From Theropithecus gelada (Eukaryota > Chordata > Mammalia > Primates > Cercopithecidae): a stretch of DNA of 64,000 bases. The stretch covers positions 74,314,179-74,378,178 of the forward strand of contig NC_037683.1 of assembly GCF_003255815.1 (NCBI RefSeq), read 5' to 3'. The notes beneath the pieces are model-generated. The model made no database searches. It saw only the letters and a list, made by a program, of their open reading frames with translations, and was not told where the DNA came from. Of the stretch, positions 34,131 to 46,765 are shown piece by piece. The number at the start of each line of letters is the position of its first letter. Positions within the stretch are counted from its first letter, which is position 1. A program made the translations under genes and the position numbers.

Positions 34131-37045
34131 AAAGCACAGGATTTGTGCAGAGGACAGTCTGTAGCCCCGTGTGTGGAGCTAGGGTTGCAAAGGAAAGATC
34201 GAGTTCCCCTAAAAGCAGACCAGAGACAAGAATTTGGGCTCATATAGCTTATTTTGGAGTGACTCCAGGAAACTAGTAGAGGAAATAGCAAAATCATCCA
34301 GAGAAAGAAGGGAAAGTCAATGAAGGGTGTGTTAATGGGTGGGTTACCAGTGTGGGTAACAGGAACACATTCCCACTGGAGACCTACTGAAAGACTGCAT
34401 GAAACACAATTCAGAATTGCCCTCCCAAGGGACAAGGAAGCTGGGTTGTTACCCACCAACTCCCATCTGTCTTTGGCTGAGGGTTGCTGCTTCCTGGGGC
34501 ATAATTCCAATGCACTTTCAGCTGAGCCTGCACCTTCAGCTAGAGGAAGCCATCAAGCAAAGAGACACAGGCACTTGAGGCAGGAAGTCCTTTAGGTGTA
34601 CAAACAACTGTCTACTGAAGCTGCAGGTGACTTCTCAGAGACAAGCCATGGACAGCATCTGCTACAGGGGGGAAAACTAAAATACCAGATTATGAGATGA
34701 TATCAAAGACCTTGCATTCCCTTCATTTGAATTCATATCAGTAGATATTTTAGAGTCCTAGGCACCCCGAAAGTAAAAATGTGAATTAAATATTTTTTTT
34801 TCCTTCAAGAGGCATCTAGTCCTTGAGTAAAGAGCCTGGACTTGATTGTCTAGTGAGTGGCCACTAAAGATTTATGAGGAGGTGAGGAGGCTGATCGGAC
34901 CTAGTCTCATAGTGGTGAGTGCCCCAAACTGGCAGAAACAGATATTTGAGATTGGAAAGTATCAAGAAACTCAACTGAGTTATTGAATTTTGGTAAAGGT
35001 CAGAGCTAGAGTAGGTGACAATGGAATGGAAAGACATGGGATGTGAGTGTGTGTGTGTGTGTGTCTATGTGCACGTGACATGGAGACTTAAGGAAAATTG
35101 ACAGAATAAGTGAAACTGGAAAAATGTGACTGATGATTGGCTATAAATGATGAAAGATGAAGGAGGATGGAGAAAATTCAGATTTTTAGTCTTGGAGAAA
35201 TGCTGGTAGCATAAACAAAAAAGAAATTAAAGAAGGTAATATATGGGGAAAAAGTAAATTTTTTTTCCTATTTGAACATGAACCCACAGTACAACTCTCT
35301 CCCTTTTCTCTCTCAGCATCCCAGGCACTTCCCCTAGGTCTGGGCTGTGTGCTGCTAGCAGTTTACAAACCATTATAACCATTTCCAGGTCTTTCCAGGT
35401 ACTCTGAGCCCAGAGAAACAAAGCTGAGGGTTTAAACCAATCTATTATTATCAGCTCACAATAAACTCCAATCTGTTTTGTGCTTTGTTTTGTTTTTACC
35501 AGGGTGGGCTTTCAAGTACAAGTCTGTTACCACCAGTGAGGCCAATCTGGTCTGGGCAGAACATAAGCCTTCTTCCCAAGCAGAGGTTAATGGGAAAGCA
35601 AGGAAGAACACCTGGCTTTAATGACCCTGGAATCTGGGAGCCTTCCTTCCAAAATGATACCACAGGCTGCTCCCACATGTGCATCTGTCAATACAAAAAT
35701 ATCCTCAATCCTTGTCAGAACATTTATAGCATTCCTTGCTTCTATTTGAACCACAAATGCAGCTGAAAGAATTGCGTGGTTTCTCCCCCACCTCTCCTAT
35801 CTGAGTTTCATGTTTTTTATTTATTTGTTAATGAGAAGTAAAAGGAGAGGTGGAGAACTACCCACTAAAGGCATGTTTCAGAAACTCCACTAAGTCACCA
35901 ATGGTTTTAAGGGGTATGGATTCATAGCTATTGTGCTTTTCAACTTTTTTTCTCCAGCAGGGAGATGTATCCAGGGGATTACACCCCAGCAGTAGGATCT
36001 CCTTGGAAGCCAAAAGCACAGTGCAGAGCACTGGAACCCCTAGGATTCCCACCATGGGGGAGCTTAATACTTAGGCCCTAAGGCCACAAGAACATAAACC
36101 GTTGATTGCTTAGAAATTGGGAGTGAAGAGGCCATACGGGTGAATGAGTGAATCTCCAACCACCAGACAGTAGGTGAAGGGAGTTAAGGTTAGCCTGAGG
36201 GAATACCTATGAGTTGAAAGGACTCCCTCCAGGTGCCAAAGGGATATTGAATCTTACTTTGGGCTCCCTATCCTAGAGCCAACAGACTGAAATCAGCATC
36301 CATCTGTACTTCCTCCACAGCCAGCTCACATTCCTGTTGGTAGACCTGTGATCAGAGCTAAGAGTGCCACCTATAGACACTTTAGTGCTAACTATTTACT
36401 GGAAACATCTAAAGAAAGCCATTCGCAATCAATTGTACAAGATTCTCGGAGATTTTCGAATGTCACTGGAAAAGAAGGGGGTGTGTGCGTGTGTGTTTGG
36501 AAAGGGGATGGGTGATAGAGCAATGAAAATTTAAAACGACGAATATTCTGGACACAAGGGTAAATGGGAGGCTTCTGGAGGCATAAACAGGCATAACAAA
36601 TTCAAAAGGGGGCTCTGGGAGTGAGGACACATTCATCCCTAACCTCCTCTGTCTGTCTGTCTCTATCGCATGCTCACATGCACACACACACACACTGAAC
36701 ATAAGCTGCTAGCCAGACTCCCTCTCCCCATTTTCTGCCAACGTTTCAGATACTTCCTTGAGGTCTATTCTCAGAGCTCCTGACAATTTGTGGTGTGTAG
36801 TGACAGAACTGTTACTTTCACATTTCTTGCTGTTTTATTGAGACTATCTGTAGTGGAGAAAAGTGACATGGTGGCTGGTCCCCTCCCTGCCTCACTGCTG
36901 GTCAGCATTGCCCTTCCTACTTCCAGCCTGCCCTGAATATTCCCATCTCTGCACGATAGTAACTACTGAGTTTCTCAAGATTTGGAGGATATGAAATTTA
37001 CTCGTCCTAGAAGAGAACTGGACATTGTAAACCACAAAAAGTGGA
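34131..37045. other. Long unassigned stretch with small simple repeats
   Basis: A (TG) run lies at about 35,044-35,063, a G/T-rich run at 36,478-36,498 and a (CA) run at about 36,681-36,695. Diverged L2-like text is possible near 34,830-35,030. A 152-codon minus-strand frame (34,052-34,510) is the longest frame outside L1 and COQ9 text, but it has no domain I recognise and its 3' part overlaps the L2 fragment. No gene is supported. Confidence 0.4.
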
Positions 37046-37048
37046 GGC

Positions 37049-37768
37049 AAGTCTCAATCAATTTTGAGGTTTATTTTGCCAAGATTAAAGACACTCCTGG
37101 TGGGGGGGTGGAATAACCCACAAGAGCCTGTGTGATCTGTGCCTGTGTGCCTTTTCCAAAGAGGGTTTTGAGGACTTCTGTATTTAAAGAGGAGAGAGGG
37201 AAGTGGAGGAGGAGGGGAAAAAAAAGGGAGGGTAGGCTTTGAAGCAACTGGTTGTATTCTTATAAGGCTTTGATTAGCACTCACTGAATTCACATTTTAC
37301 ATATGAAACAAAGGAGGAGGGGAAAAGTCAATTATGCATTCATCTTGTGCTCGGTAGATCTACATTTTACATAAGATAAAGTAAACTCGGAGTAAAAGAA
37401 GTCAATTATGCATTTGCCTGGGGTGGGACAAAGGATGATTTCTAGTCTTGTTTTTGTCTAGTTATCTGTGAAGATAAGATATTAATTTACATTATCAGGG
37501 TAAGATTCAACAGAACTCTATTTTAGGGTGAGGTTATAGGGGGCACGTGTATTCTGAAAGATCTGGGATCCAACAGAAATTTTTGCTTGTGAGCAATTTG
37601 TGAGGGAGGCCACCTGGGGAAATCTGTGGCCTTCTATGTTGCAGCTATCTAGAAACAAAAGGAAGGCAATTTTTGTTTGTTTGTTACACATGACTCAGTT
37701 ACCAAGCTTAAGCCTCCCTTTAGCATAGGGAATTTGGGATCCTGAGATTCTGTTTTTGTTTCGCAACA
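37049..37768 (-). mobile_element. ERV1-like LTR, minus strand
   Basis: Read in reverse, the element would start TGTTGCGAAACAAAAACAG and end near 'caaaataaacctcaaaattg', which carries an AATAAA signal about 20 bases before the end. Forward text 'ttgaggtttattttgcc', 'caattatgcattcatc' and 'agcttaagcctccctttagc' is of a type I associate with antisense ERV1 LTRs. There is a partial internal duplication: 'tctacattttacataagataa' and 'aagtcaattatgcatt' recur about 85 bp apart. The subfamily is not identified. Confidence 0.55.
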
Positions 37769-37877
37769 CCATACCTTAAAACATTGGGGTTTTACTATGT
37801 GTTTTGTCTTCCAGGTATTCTAAACAGTCAACATTTCACCCAAAGGAATACAACTTTAATGGTAAAATTTTGAACTG

Positions 37878-38266
37878 TGATATGGTTTGGCCCTGTGTCC
37901 CTACCCAAATCCCATGTTGAGGTGTGATCATGAGTGTTGGAGGTGGGTCCTGGTGGAAGCTGATTGGATCATGGGGGGTGGTTTCTACTGGTTCAGCACC
38001 ATCCCCCTAATGCTGTCTCGTGATACAGTTCTTAGGAGATCTGCTTGTTTAAAAGTACATAGCACCTCCCCCTTCTCTTTTCCTCCTGCTCCAGCCATGT
38101 AGGACATGCCTCCTTCCTCTTTGCCTTCTGCCATGATAGTAAGTTTCCTGAGGACTCCCAGCCATGCCTCCTGTACAGCCTGGGAACTGTGAGTCAATTA
38201 AACCTCTTTTCTTTACAAATTACCCAGTCTTAGGTAGTTCTTTACAGCAATGCAAGAACTAATACA
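37878..38266 (+). mobile_element. Solo LTR, MaLR class (MST-like), plus strand
   Basis: TGATATGGTTTGGCCCTGTG start and 'gcaagaactaataca' end. 'Gaggtgggtcctggtggaag', 'tgattggatcatggggggtgg' and 'caattaaacctcttttcttt' are characteristic. Length is 389 bp. It opposes the LTR at 32,639-32,990 in orientation, 5 kb away. Confidence 0.92.
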
Positions 38267-38409
38267 GGCTGGATATAGAAGTTATTTCTATATCTACTGC
38301 ATTTCCATATGCAATGGATCCTCCTCTGCATTCTCAAATTACATAAAATAAAATTTGCCTATATATGTTTACTTTTATCACAAATACTAAAATTAACACT
38401 TTGCCCTTT

Positions 38410-38640
38410 TGTATGGTATAATGGTAACCCATCAGACAGAACCCAGTATGAAGCTCAGCTTTACCCTCTTCCAGGCTATGGCAAATCATTGAACTGATTT
38501 GAGCCTCAGTTTCTGAATCTGTAAAATGAGGGGGAAAAAAAACTCCCACCAGAGTGAGTTATAGATCTAAATGTTTTAATGTCCTTAAAATAAATGCAAT
38601 GGCTTACACATAGTGGGTGCTCCATAAATGTTAGTTCTCT
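38410..38640 (+). repeat. MIR SINE
   Basis: 'Gagcctcagtttctgaatctg', 'taaaatgaggggg', 'cacatagtgggtgctccat' and 'aaatgttag' are the MIR core and 3' end in correct order. Confidence 0.85.
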
Positions 38641-40164
38641 TCCCTTGATTCTTCTTTTTCCAGGTGCAATAAGCACAACGATCAGTCATTTCTGAGCCAG
38701 CTTATTTACTTGCTATCACTCCATTGTAGGTTGTCTTTTCCAATGTACCCCAGGTTATTTTCCCCTACTAATAGAAAGTCATTACATTAACTAAATACTT
38801 TCTTATGCTTGTCAATGACATCTTACTTTAAATCCAAGCTCTCCCTACTTCACAGAGCTTCCAGTAAAACAGATGAGAGGAAATCATAGTCCTCTGATCA
38901 CAGGGCCACCATTTCAGTGGGTACCAGCTATTCTTAATGAAAATAGTACCAAGACAATGCACAGAAGGAAAAACATTTATGAGAAGCTCTAAAATGCACA
39001 AGAGGTATTAAGGGGAAAGTGAGTTATAATCATGCTGTTGGATTCTTTTTCCATTTTATTTCTCTTGAGAGTGGAGTTCATTTTCCTGGCTCCCAATACA
39101 ATGACACCATATTAGACACATATTTTTAGAAAAGGTATATTATTGTTGACCTAGTATATGTGCTGCTCTTAATCATCCAAGTAATGCCTGGGTGATGGGC
39201 CTGACACAACAGGGAGGCAATGGCTAGACAAAGAGCTATTCCCTGAAATGTGCAAGAAAATAATCAAACAAGGAGATTATCCAAAGTTCCACCGCTGTGT
39301 ACAATACTTATCTTCTTGAGTCAGGAAGAAGGGGACAGTCTTCAGTTTATTTCTTACTGAACTGATCCTTTGTTTCCCTCCCCCTACTCACTACAGAATC
39401 TAAATTAGAGTGATTTCCTCCCCCAGAAAAGTCAGGCCATCCATCTTGATATATGCAGATTTGAAGATGATGTGGGAGGAAAGAAAGGGCGAGGAAATTT
39501 ATGTTCTACCCTCAGAAGCTGACTCACAGACCAAGCAGGTAGAATCAAGGTGAGGGTGAAGGAAACATCATTCTTACCATCTCCTAATTCAGAGCCGAGG
39601 CTCATTTTCACCAATCACACAAGTGTGACTGAAAACAAAGTGTAACCCTCACTGCTTTCTGTAAAGACCTTTACCTTCAGCCTTTCAACATGGGCAGCTG
39701 TGGTCAGGAGATGAGGGCGGAACTGCTAAAGCTGATTCAAAGGAGAGAATTGATTAAAAAACAAAATCACTGCTTGAAGTAGTGATGTATTGCCATCATA
39801 GCCATGAGCCTGAAATGTTGTGGCAACCAATACAAGGCACCACCAGCTTACTTACTCTGAGTATCTCCAGATATGGTCAGTGGGACGCTGCCACGGGGAA
39901 GGAAATGTTTTATAAGTGATCCAGGTAACCTGTGATTCACAGAAAGTTTGAGACTGAAATTAAACCACTTTGAGGTTAGCAAGGACCATATAGGCACACA
40001 ATTAGTCCCAAGCTATGTTCCTAACACTAATTTGCTGAGAACTGAGCATGTATTTCCCTATGGAAACAGGATTACTGTGATGGTTAGTATCGCATCCATC
40101 CTCATAATTCACACTGTCTCAAGAAGCAGGAGCAGCAGCAGGACTCCATCATTCCCTAACTGGG
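38641..40164. other. Unassigned sequence
   Basis: No gene or nameable repeat in about 1.5 kb; only motif-free short frames. Confidence 0.4.
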
Positions 40165-40520
40165 TGCTATGATCTGAATGTTTGTGTCCCCCCAAAATTC
40201 ATACTTTAAAACTGAATCACCAGCAATAGTATTAAGAGGTGGGGGCTTTGGCAGGTGGTTAGGCTGGGAGGGCAGGGCCCTCATGAATGGGATTTATGTC
40301 CTTATACAAGAGGCTGGAGGTAGCTAGTTCACCCCTTCTGCCATGTGAGGACACATAGAAGGCACCAAATATGAAAAAACAGGCCTTTACCTGACACTGA
40401 ATCTACTGGTACCCTTATCTTGGGCTTCCCAGCCTCCGGAACTGTGAGCAATATATTTCTGTTGCTTATAAATCACCCAGTCTAAAATATTTTGCTTAAC
40501 AGCCCAAACAGACTAAGGCA
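40165..40520 (+). mobile_element. Solo LTR, MaLR class (MLT1-like)
   Basis: TGCTATGATCTGAATGTTTG start and 'cagactaaggca' end. 'Ttaagaggtgggggctttgg', 'cttcccagcctccggaactg' and 'aaatcacccagtctaaaat' agree with MLT1. Flanking CTGGG (40,160-40,164) and CTAGG (40,521-40,525) probably mark the 5-bp target duplication. Confidence 0.9.
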
Positions 40521-40954
40521 CTAGGATATTCTGTAACATAGGCATAAGCCATAATGCACCATATGCCACAGTCACAGGATACACACAGTGTGGCTTCCTG
40601 GTGTCAGTTGTTCTTAATAAGTCATTTTAAACATAACTTGTATGAGTGTATGGAATGGAAAGCTAAATTCACATGAATCTTTAAAATAAAACCCAGATGT
40701 GTACAGAAACTAAATGGCAGTTAACCCTGTGATCACTTCACATAAATTTGCATTGTTTGAGTTGCCTTTTTCCAACAACTGTGACTACATTTGAAGAGAA
40801 AATTTGTTTTTTAAATCAATAAAGCATAGATGCTCTAAGAAATCTGTCACTGGGTAAATTCAGTCTGTGTCCCCAGACACAGTTGATTCATTGACTCTCC
40901 TCTCACACAGAGGTCTTTCCATGGCAAACCTGGGAAATACTGAGATAAAAATAT
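40521..40954. other. Unassigned sequence
   Basis: Nothing recognised. Confidence 0.4.
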
Positions 40955-41215
40955 CTCTGGACTGGACCCAAGATTCAGAAGCACTGCGTTCAAGCCCCAG
41001 CTTCACCAAAATACCATGCAAGACTGAATTTACTATGTCTATTGATTGTTCATTCATCTAATAAACATTTATTAACCATTTACTTTGTGCTAGATCCTGT
41101 GAGATAGGGATGTTTCTCATCTGTAAAATAAGGATAGTAATACTAGCATACAGAATTAAGGTCAAATAAGATACTAAACATAATCATGTAATAACTATGG
41201 TTCTGTACGAATATA
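40955..41215 (+). repeat. Ancient MIR-class composite
   Basis: MIR-like 5' text ('gcactgcgttcaagcccc'), a central 'aaacatttattaaccattta' phrase typical of another old SINE/LINE 3' end, and MIR-like 3' text ('catctgtaaaataaggatag') suggest one old element interrupted by, or abutting, another. Confidence 0.55.
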
Positions 41216-42779
41216 GGATACTTTCAGACGTTAGGCTTGTTACTGATTAAAAAGAATTTTCTGTGTTAACCTTTGAACCTAATCATTATTTATAGGATTG
41301 TTTCCATGCAGGACACACTATGTTAGAGCACCGGGAAACATATCTGCTTCTCCTAGTCTCTTCCTCTAGCCACTCTGCCTCACCTCCTATAGAACCTATG
41401 GTGTTGGCCAGCCAAGGATAAAATGAAGCCACATCACAAATAACTTTCCCTTTCCCATTTAAGACCCAACGGTCACTGATCAACTTTTAGAATGAAAAAG
41501 AGAATATATCGGTTTAAAAGACCCTTCTGATCCTCTAGGGCCCCATGATAAATCCAATACTCTTAATGTATCACAAATAAAGTCTTTGATTATATAGACA
41601 TGAATGTGCCAGCGACTGAAAGTCACTACATGAGGAACTCTGAAGAAGAAAGAAGCTTAAACAGATAGAAGCAAATATTTTCCACAAGTGTGCCATTGCC
41701 TTCTGGAGCTAAGGCAGTGCTGAGTTCTGCAGGGAGTTCTACTGGCTACTGAGGCCCATGTCCCAGGACAATGCAAAGTGTACAGTCTTCCTGAAAGAGC
41801 TCAGACTTTGGGGCCACCATGCCAAAGAAAAGCCATTCTGCAATAAGAATAAAAAGGGGATAAAGAGGCAAAAAGAAAGCAACCTGTAACCGAAGAAAGG
41901 AGTAGTTTTCATCTCAAAGAAAGCTCTTTCAGAAACTGGAAGCTAGAGCCACACTGGGAGTTACTATTGTAAAGGATGGAAATGCTGCCAAGGTATCTGG
42001 TTGAAACCTGCCATTCAAAAGGGTTGAATGCAGATAATATTCCTTCAGGCCAAACAAAGTCAGAGACTTTTGATTTTTTTTCTTTTTGTTTTAAGCCTTA
42101 GAAGAGTTATAGGCTAATTGAAAAATAATTTTGTCAAAAGCATCTAGAAGCAAAGGAATCAATGTCATGGTTTATAAGCTTATTCACAAGAGAATGAAGA
42201 ATCTACTTCCTGACCACATCTGCACATGACCATAAAAATAAGCCATTTTTTAAGTGAACACACAGGTACTAAGTGCCGTATGTTTGAAATGCTGGAAAGG
42301 TGCTCAGGGAACTGAATGGACGGATAACCTCAAGTTCCATTTGCTTACTATCTATCTGGAAAACAAACACCTACACAGACTCCCTTATGCAAAGCCTAGT
42401 GAAAGAGCTTTGCAGAAGGGACTCTATGTCAAAAGGTACCAAACCATGCTGTGAAAATACGGGGGAGACAGATATTAATTCTGCAAAAAGATCTGAGAGA
42501 GCAAATTGAAGGAGAAATATTTAAAGATAACAACATGAAAGTATAATATAAGTAGGCAGAATTTGCAGAGGTTAGTAGTTTGGTAAATAAAGCAGGAATA
42601 ATAGGTCAAAATGTCCAGCCACAAAGAACAAAGAAAGAGGTAAGAAAATACAATCAACAATATATGCTAATACCAATTTTTGCACCATCCTTATTTTGTA
42701 TCTTCCCAGTTTCCCTTAGGTTACCTAGCTAAGTTCGATGAAAGCAGTTCAGCAGATACTATTGGTTACTTAAACATCC
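41216..42779. other. Unassigned sequence
   Basis: About 1.5 kb with no gene or nameable repeat. Confidence 0.4.
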
Positions 42780-43285
42780 ATTGTTTTTCTTCTCCTTTTG
42801 TTCAAGTGGCTACTCTGTATATGGCGTTTGACTTTAAGACCGACTAACCCCACAAGGGTGAGTCCTCACTGGGCCATGCCTATCACGGTGCCCTTAAACC
42901 TCCTCCTGACAGCAGCTGGTTTGGGAGTGAGCATGCAAAAACATTTTGGCCAATGATGCTGGAAGACTTCGAAGAAAGATTTCCTTGATCTCAAAAGTGA
43001 ACCCAAGGAAAACACCTGGGCTTTTGTTATTGTTGTTTGTTTTCTTACTTCTCTGTCAGGATATTTTCCTGTCTGGATGTGGTGCCTGGAACTGCTGGTA
43101 CCACGTTAGGATGGTAGAGTGGGAAAATGGAAGAAGGCTGATTCCTAATAACTACACCACTGAACTCACCAGACCTGAAGCTCCTACTCCTCCACTTCAG
43201 GCACATGAGAAAATAAATGTCCTCACTGCTTTAACCAGATGTTTCAGGTTTCTGTTAGTGGTGCTGGGGGAATACTAACTGACAC
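42780..43285 (+). mobile_element. Possible old LTR or medium-reiterated repeat
   Basis: A 3' portion with 'gagaaaataaatgtcctcac' then 'tttcaggtttctgttag' and 'gaatactaactgacacc' has the layout of an LTR end. The plus-strand frame at 42,946-43,278 (110 codons, with a hydrophobic LLLLLFVFLLL run) runs entirely through it and is therefore probably not a gene. Confidence 0.35.
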
Positions 43286-43725
43286 CAGGAGGTACCATAT
43301 CTTTGCTCTGCTCTGGCTGGGAAACAGGCACAGGCATGGGCCCTAGGAGATGGTTCATTGCCATTGAGTGTTGCATGAAGAAAAATGTAGTAAAACTTCC
43401 TGTAAAACTCCTCACTGAAGCTCAAATTTGATTCTGATTAGAGGCCCCTCCACTCATCTCTGTGGGCTCCCTAACATGGCTTGCCTATTGAGGGACCTGT
43501 CAGGCTCTCACATTAGATTCAGCTGGCCCTGAGATTAGACAAAGAGGAGCCACCATATGGGATAATTTTGAGAAAAAGAGAGGGGAGGGTGACCAGAGTT
43601 ATTACAAAAGCTGATCAACAAAACTGCAGTACCTGCATCAGCAATGCCTTCTCCCTGTATGTGGGAGGAATATCTTACACTTCTCTGGCACTTCCTATTT
43701 CCAAAGACCTTACAAACAATGTACC
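43286..43725. other. Unassigned sequence
   Basis: Nothing recognised; opposing motif-free frames at 43,535-43,762. Confidence 0.4.
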
Positions 43726-43727
43726 AC

Positions 43728-43885
43728 ATATATTTTATCCTCAAGAAAACATGAGGGGGTAGTAAAACAGGTATTTCTGCCTTTATTTAACAGATAGGCA
43801 AACTAACATCCAGAAAGATTAAATAACCTTTGCAAAGCCACACACTGGTGTTAGAGAAGGTACTCTGACTTTGGCTTTCATGCCC
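43728..43885 (+). repeat. MIR-class ancient repeat
   Basis: 'Ttatttaacagataggcaaac', 'ccagaaagattaaataacc' and 'tttgcaaagccacacactgg' are MIR-like. Confidence 0.55.
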
Positions 43886-43894
43886 TAAGAAGAT

Positions 43895-44010
43895 GGAAAA
43901 TATAGAAATATAAATGTGAATATATTTAAATGCATTTGTTTATATTAATATAACTATGTTATTTTGTAAATATATTAGATACAAATTATATATAATTAAA
44001 TGCAATTATA
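43895..44010. repeat. AT-rich low-complexity tract
   Basis: Over 85% A+T by eye, with repeated 'tatatt' and 'aatata' motifs. Confidence 0.7.
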
Positions 44011-44670
44011 AAGGATTCAGGCCACGGGGAGCTTATACATAATAGGAGGGTTCACAAAAAATTTTGAGGGAGATTTTGAGGAGAGAGTTTTACTCCCATG
44101 TTTTCTGATTTGCAATCCAAGGAATTTTCCCCATATCATACTCAATATAATTCAACAGGCTTTTAATTTCTATTTACTTATTCTTTAGCCTCTGCTACAT
44201 AGAAAGTGCCCCTTGGGCTAAGTCTTAAAGGAGAGGTAGAAGAGGGACAGGGAAGCTGCAAGGCAGGAAGCAAACCCCTAGCAGAGAGAACAGTCTAGGC
44301 TACCATGACAAAGAGGCATTAATCAGCTTGGTGCTGGGTAACTTCAAGTGACTTCATATTGCTGGAGCATTGGATACAGCAAATACCAAGGACAAAGCAC
44401 AGGAGGGGAGCACAATAAAACTACTGTCTGCCTAAGACTCGGTCCTGTCCGCCACAGAGCCCTTTGAAAGCCTAGCTGAGTTTGGGTTTTCTTCTGTAAG
44501 TCTGCGATCTTTAAACTTACTCTGTTCATTGCCCCCTAAGTAACTGAAAATCTAACTGTCTGATGTCTGCAACTTACTGAACTGCATGGAAAAACAAGGT
44601 GGGTTTATGGATATGTACATGAATAGCTAGGTAAATGATATGCAATAAGGCAAATATATTGAAACATTTA
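44011..44670. other. Unassigned sequence, possible L2 trace
   Basis: 'Aagtcttaaaggagaggtag' and 'gcaaacccctagcagagag' near 44,220-44,290 may be L2. No gene. Confidence 0.4.
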
Positions 44671-44963
44671 GCCAGGCACTGTGGCTCACACCTGTAATCC
44701 CAGCACTTTGGGAAGCTGAGGCAAGCAGATCACCTGAGGTCAGGAGTCTCGAGACCAGCCTGACTAACATGGAGAAACCCCGTCTCTACTAAAAATGCAA
44801 AATTAGCCTGGTGTGGTGATGCATACCTGTAATCCCAGCTACTCGGGAGGCTGAGGCAGGAGAATTGCTTGCACCTAGGAGGCAGAGGTTGCAGTGAGCC
44901 AAGATCACGCCATTGCACTCCAGCCTGGGCAACAAGAGCAAAACTCCATCTCAAAAAGAAAAG
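44671..44963 (+). mobile_element. Alu (AluS/J-like)
   Basis: GCCAGGCACTGTGGCTCACA opens a full dimeric Alu with central A-rich linker and 'ctccatctcaaaaagaaaag' tail. 'Caggagtctcgagaccagcc' and scattered substitutions suggest AluS or older. The tail is short and no clear target duplication is seen. Confidence 0.9.
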
Positions 44964-45519
44964 TTTATAGACTCTCAATGGTGCATATGTGAATGTTCAC
45001 CACAAGTCTTTGATCTTCTCCATACGTTTAAAATTTTTTTCATCATAAAAATGTTATGGGAAAAAAACTATATACCCTTTATCTATTTAAGGTTTTTCAT
45101 CATAGGTTTATTTTTTTTTAAACAAAAGGACACAAAAATGTTAAACATTTTATAAAATGAAATGAGAATTGACTATTTAAGAAACAAGTATTGTATTTTA
45201 GGTATTAATAAATCAATTTTTAACTACCTTGCTATAAAGCACACTGAATCTGAGAGAAATTATATAAATTATTTATCCTTAGTTTTTATACAATTATCTT
45301 GAAAATGTGATAGTCTTCCAGAACATTCCAGTTACATTTAAAAGAACCATAATCATTAAGCTTTACCATTCCATCTGTTCTGAATTCAGACCATCCCAAC
45401 TCCAACCAAATCCAAGCTCTACCCTTAACAGAGAGATGTATAAGATAGGAAACACAGGAAGCCCAATGGGATCAAGGTGTCATAAAAACAAGAAAACTTC
45501 CCTAAACAACAAGATTTCT
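44964..45519. other. Unassigned AT-rich sequence between two Alus
   Basis: No gene. It separates two Alus in the same orientation by about 560 bp. Confidence 0.4.
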
Positions 45520-45812
45520 GGCCAGGTGTGGTGGCTCACACCTGTAATTCCAGCACTTTGGGAGACTGAGGTGGGCAAATCACCTGAGGTCAGGAGTTCG
45601 AGACCAGCCTGGCCAACATGGTGAAACCCCCGTCTCTACTAAAAATACAAAATTAGCTGGGCATGGTGGTACATGCCTGTAATCCCAGCTACTCCGGAGG
45701 CTGAGGCAGGACAGTCACTTAGAACCCGGGAGGTGGAGTGAGCAGAGATCGCGCTACTGTGCTCCAGCCTGGGTGACAGAGCGAGTCTCTGTCTCAAAAA
45801 ATAAAATAAAAC
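45520..45812 (+). mobile_element. Alu (AluS-like) with target-site duplication
   Basis: GGCCAGGTGTGGTGGCTCAC start, 'cgagaccagcctggccaac' and right arm ending 'gtctctgtctc' with an A-rich (AAAAT) tail. Flanking 'caagatttc' occurs at 45,510-45,518 and again at 45,813-45,821. Confidence 0.92.
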
Positions 45813-45821
45813 CAAGATTTC

Positions 45822-46610
45822 CATGCATCCCTTCTTTTGGTACTCTGAGGATTTTATATCTTAGGGCGATGCACAAAGTAAGATTTAGGATGGTTAAAAA
45901 GCCTACCTTTCTTTTGCAAGGGGTACAGAAATCTTGTGATTGCTAGCTCATTCAGATATTGAAGATCTGGACAGATTTTTAAAAATTTATCCGTGCACAT
46001 GTACCCCCTAGAAAGTCTGTGTTTAGCCCAGTTTGGAGACCATTCTCTAAATGAGGAGAAGTTATTACCTATAAAATGTGCTGAGGAAGGACAGGATCAG
46101 TTTTAGACCATTACCCTGGAATTAGTATGGAAGACAGATTTGTGGGTGTCAGGAGTGCAGGGCACAGAGATACCAGCTAAGAAGTGATAGCAGTCATTGG
46201 GATCTGAAACAGGAGAGATTTTAGAGCAGATACTGGGTAAAGAATTTGAGAAACCCTTCCAAGAAGCAATGCTCAGCAGGACTGATGACCCACCAGATTC
46301 AGAGAGAAAAGGAAAGTAAGTAAAAAGTGACTATTTGACCCATTATAGTAAGGAATAAATATGCCCTTTAGAAATTTAATATGTAAGCAGCCTTCAAGGA
46401 TAACACATTACAAAGTTATAAAAATTTCTGCAACCTTCAATTTTACCCTCTTTTAGCTGAACCTGACAGTTTAGCCTAGAGACTGTCCCTAAGTACTGTG
46501 GCTTCTGTTCCATCACAAGAGACCACACAATCCATGCATTTGCTGGGTCATGGGGGTGGCTATTTCATCCTAAGCTACAGTCAGGGCAAGTGAGAGAAAG
46601 AACAGTAAGG
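45822..46610. other. Unassigned sequence with possible L2 trace
   Basis: 'Ccctggaattagtatgg' and 'gaagtgatagcagtcattggg' near 46,110-46,200 may be L2. No gene. Confidence 0.4.
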
Positions 46611-46614
46611 ATTA

Positions 46615-46765
46615 GGAGGTACAGAGTCTAGGCCCAGCTCTGCCTCTACTTTCCTGTGTGACTTTGGACAAAACATTTAACCTCTCTGACCTTTACTTTT
46701 TGCATCTGGAAAACAGAAGATATCAATGAGATGATCTGCAAGGTTCCTCGCCTCCCTAGCCTTAT
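46615..46765 (+). repeat. MIR SINE
   Basis: 'Cctgtgtgactttggacaaa', 'catttaacctctctgacctt' and 'atgagatgatctgcaagg' are the MIR core. Confidence 0.8.

Noticed and set aside
42946..43278. 110-codon frame with a hydrophobic segment, as a small membrane protein
   Set aside because: It lies wholly within a medium-reiterated, LTR-like repeat and ends at that repeat's terminus.
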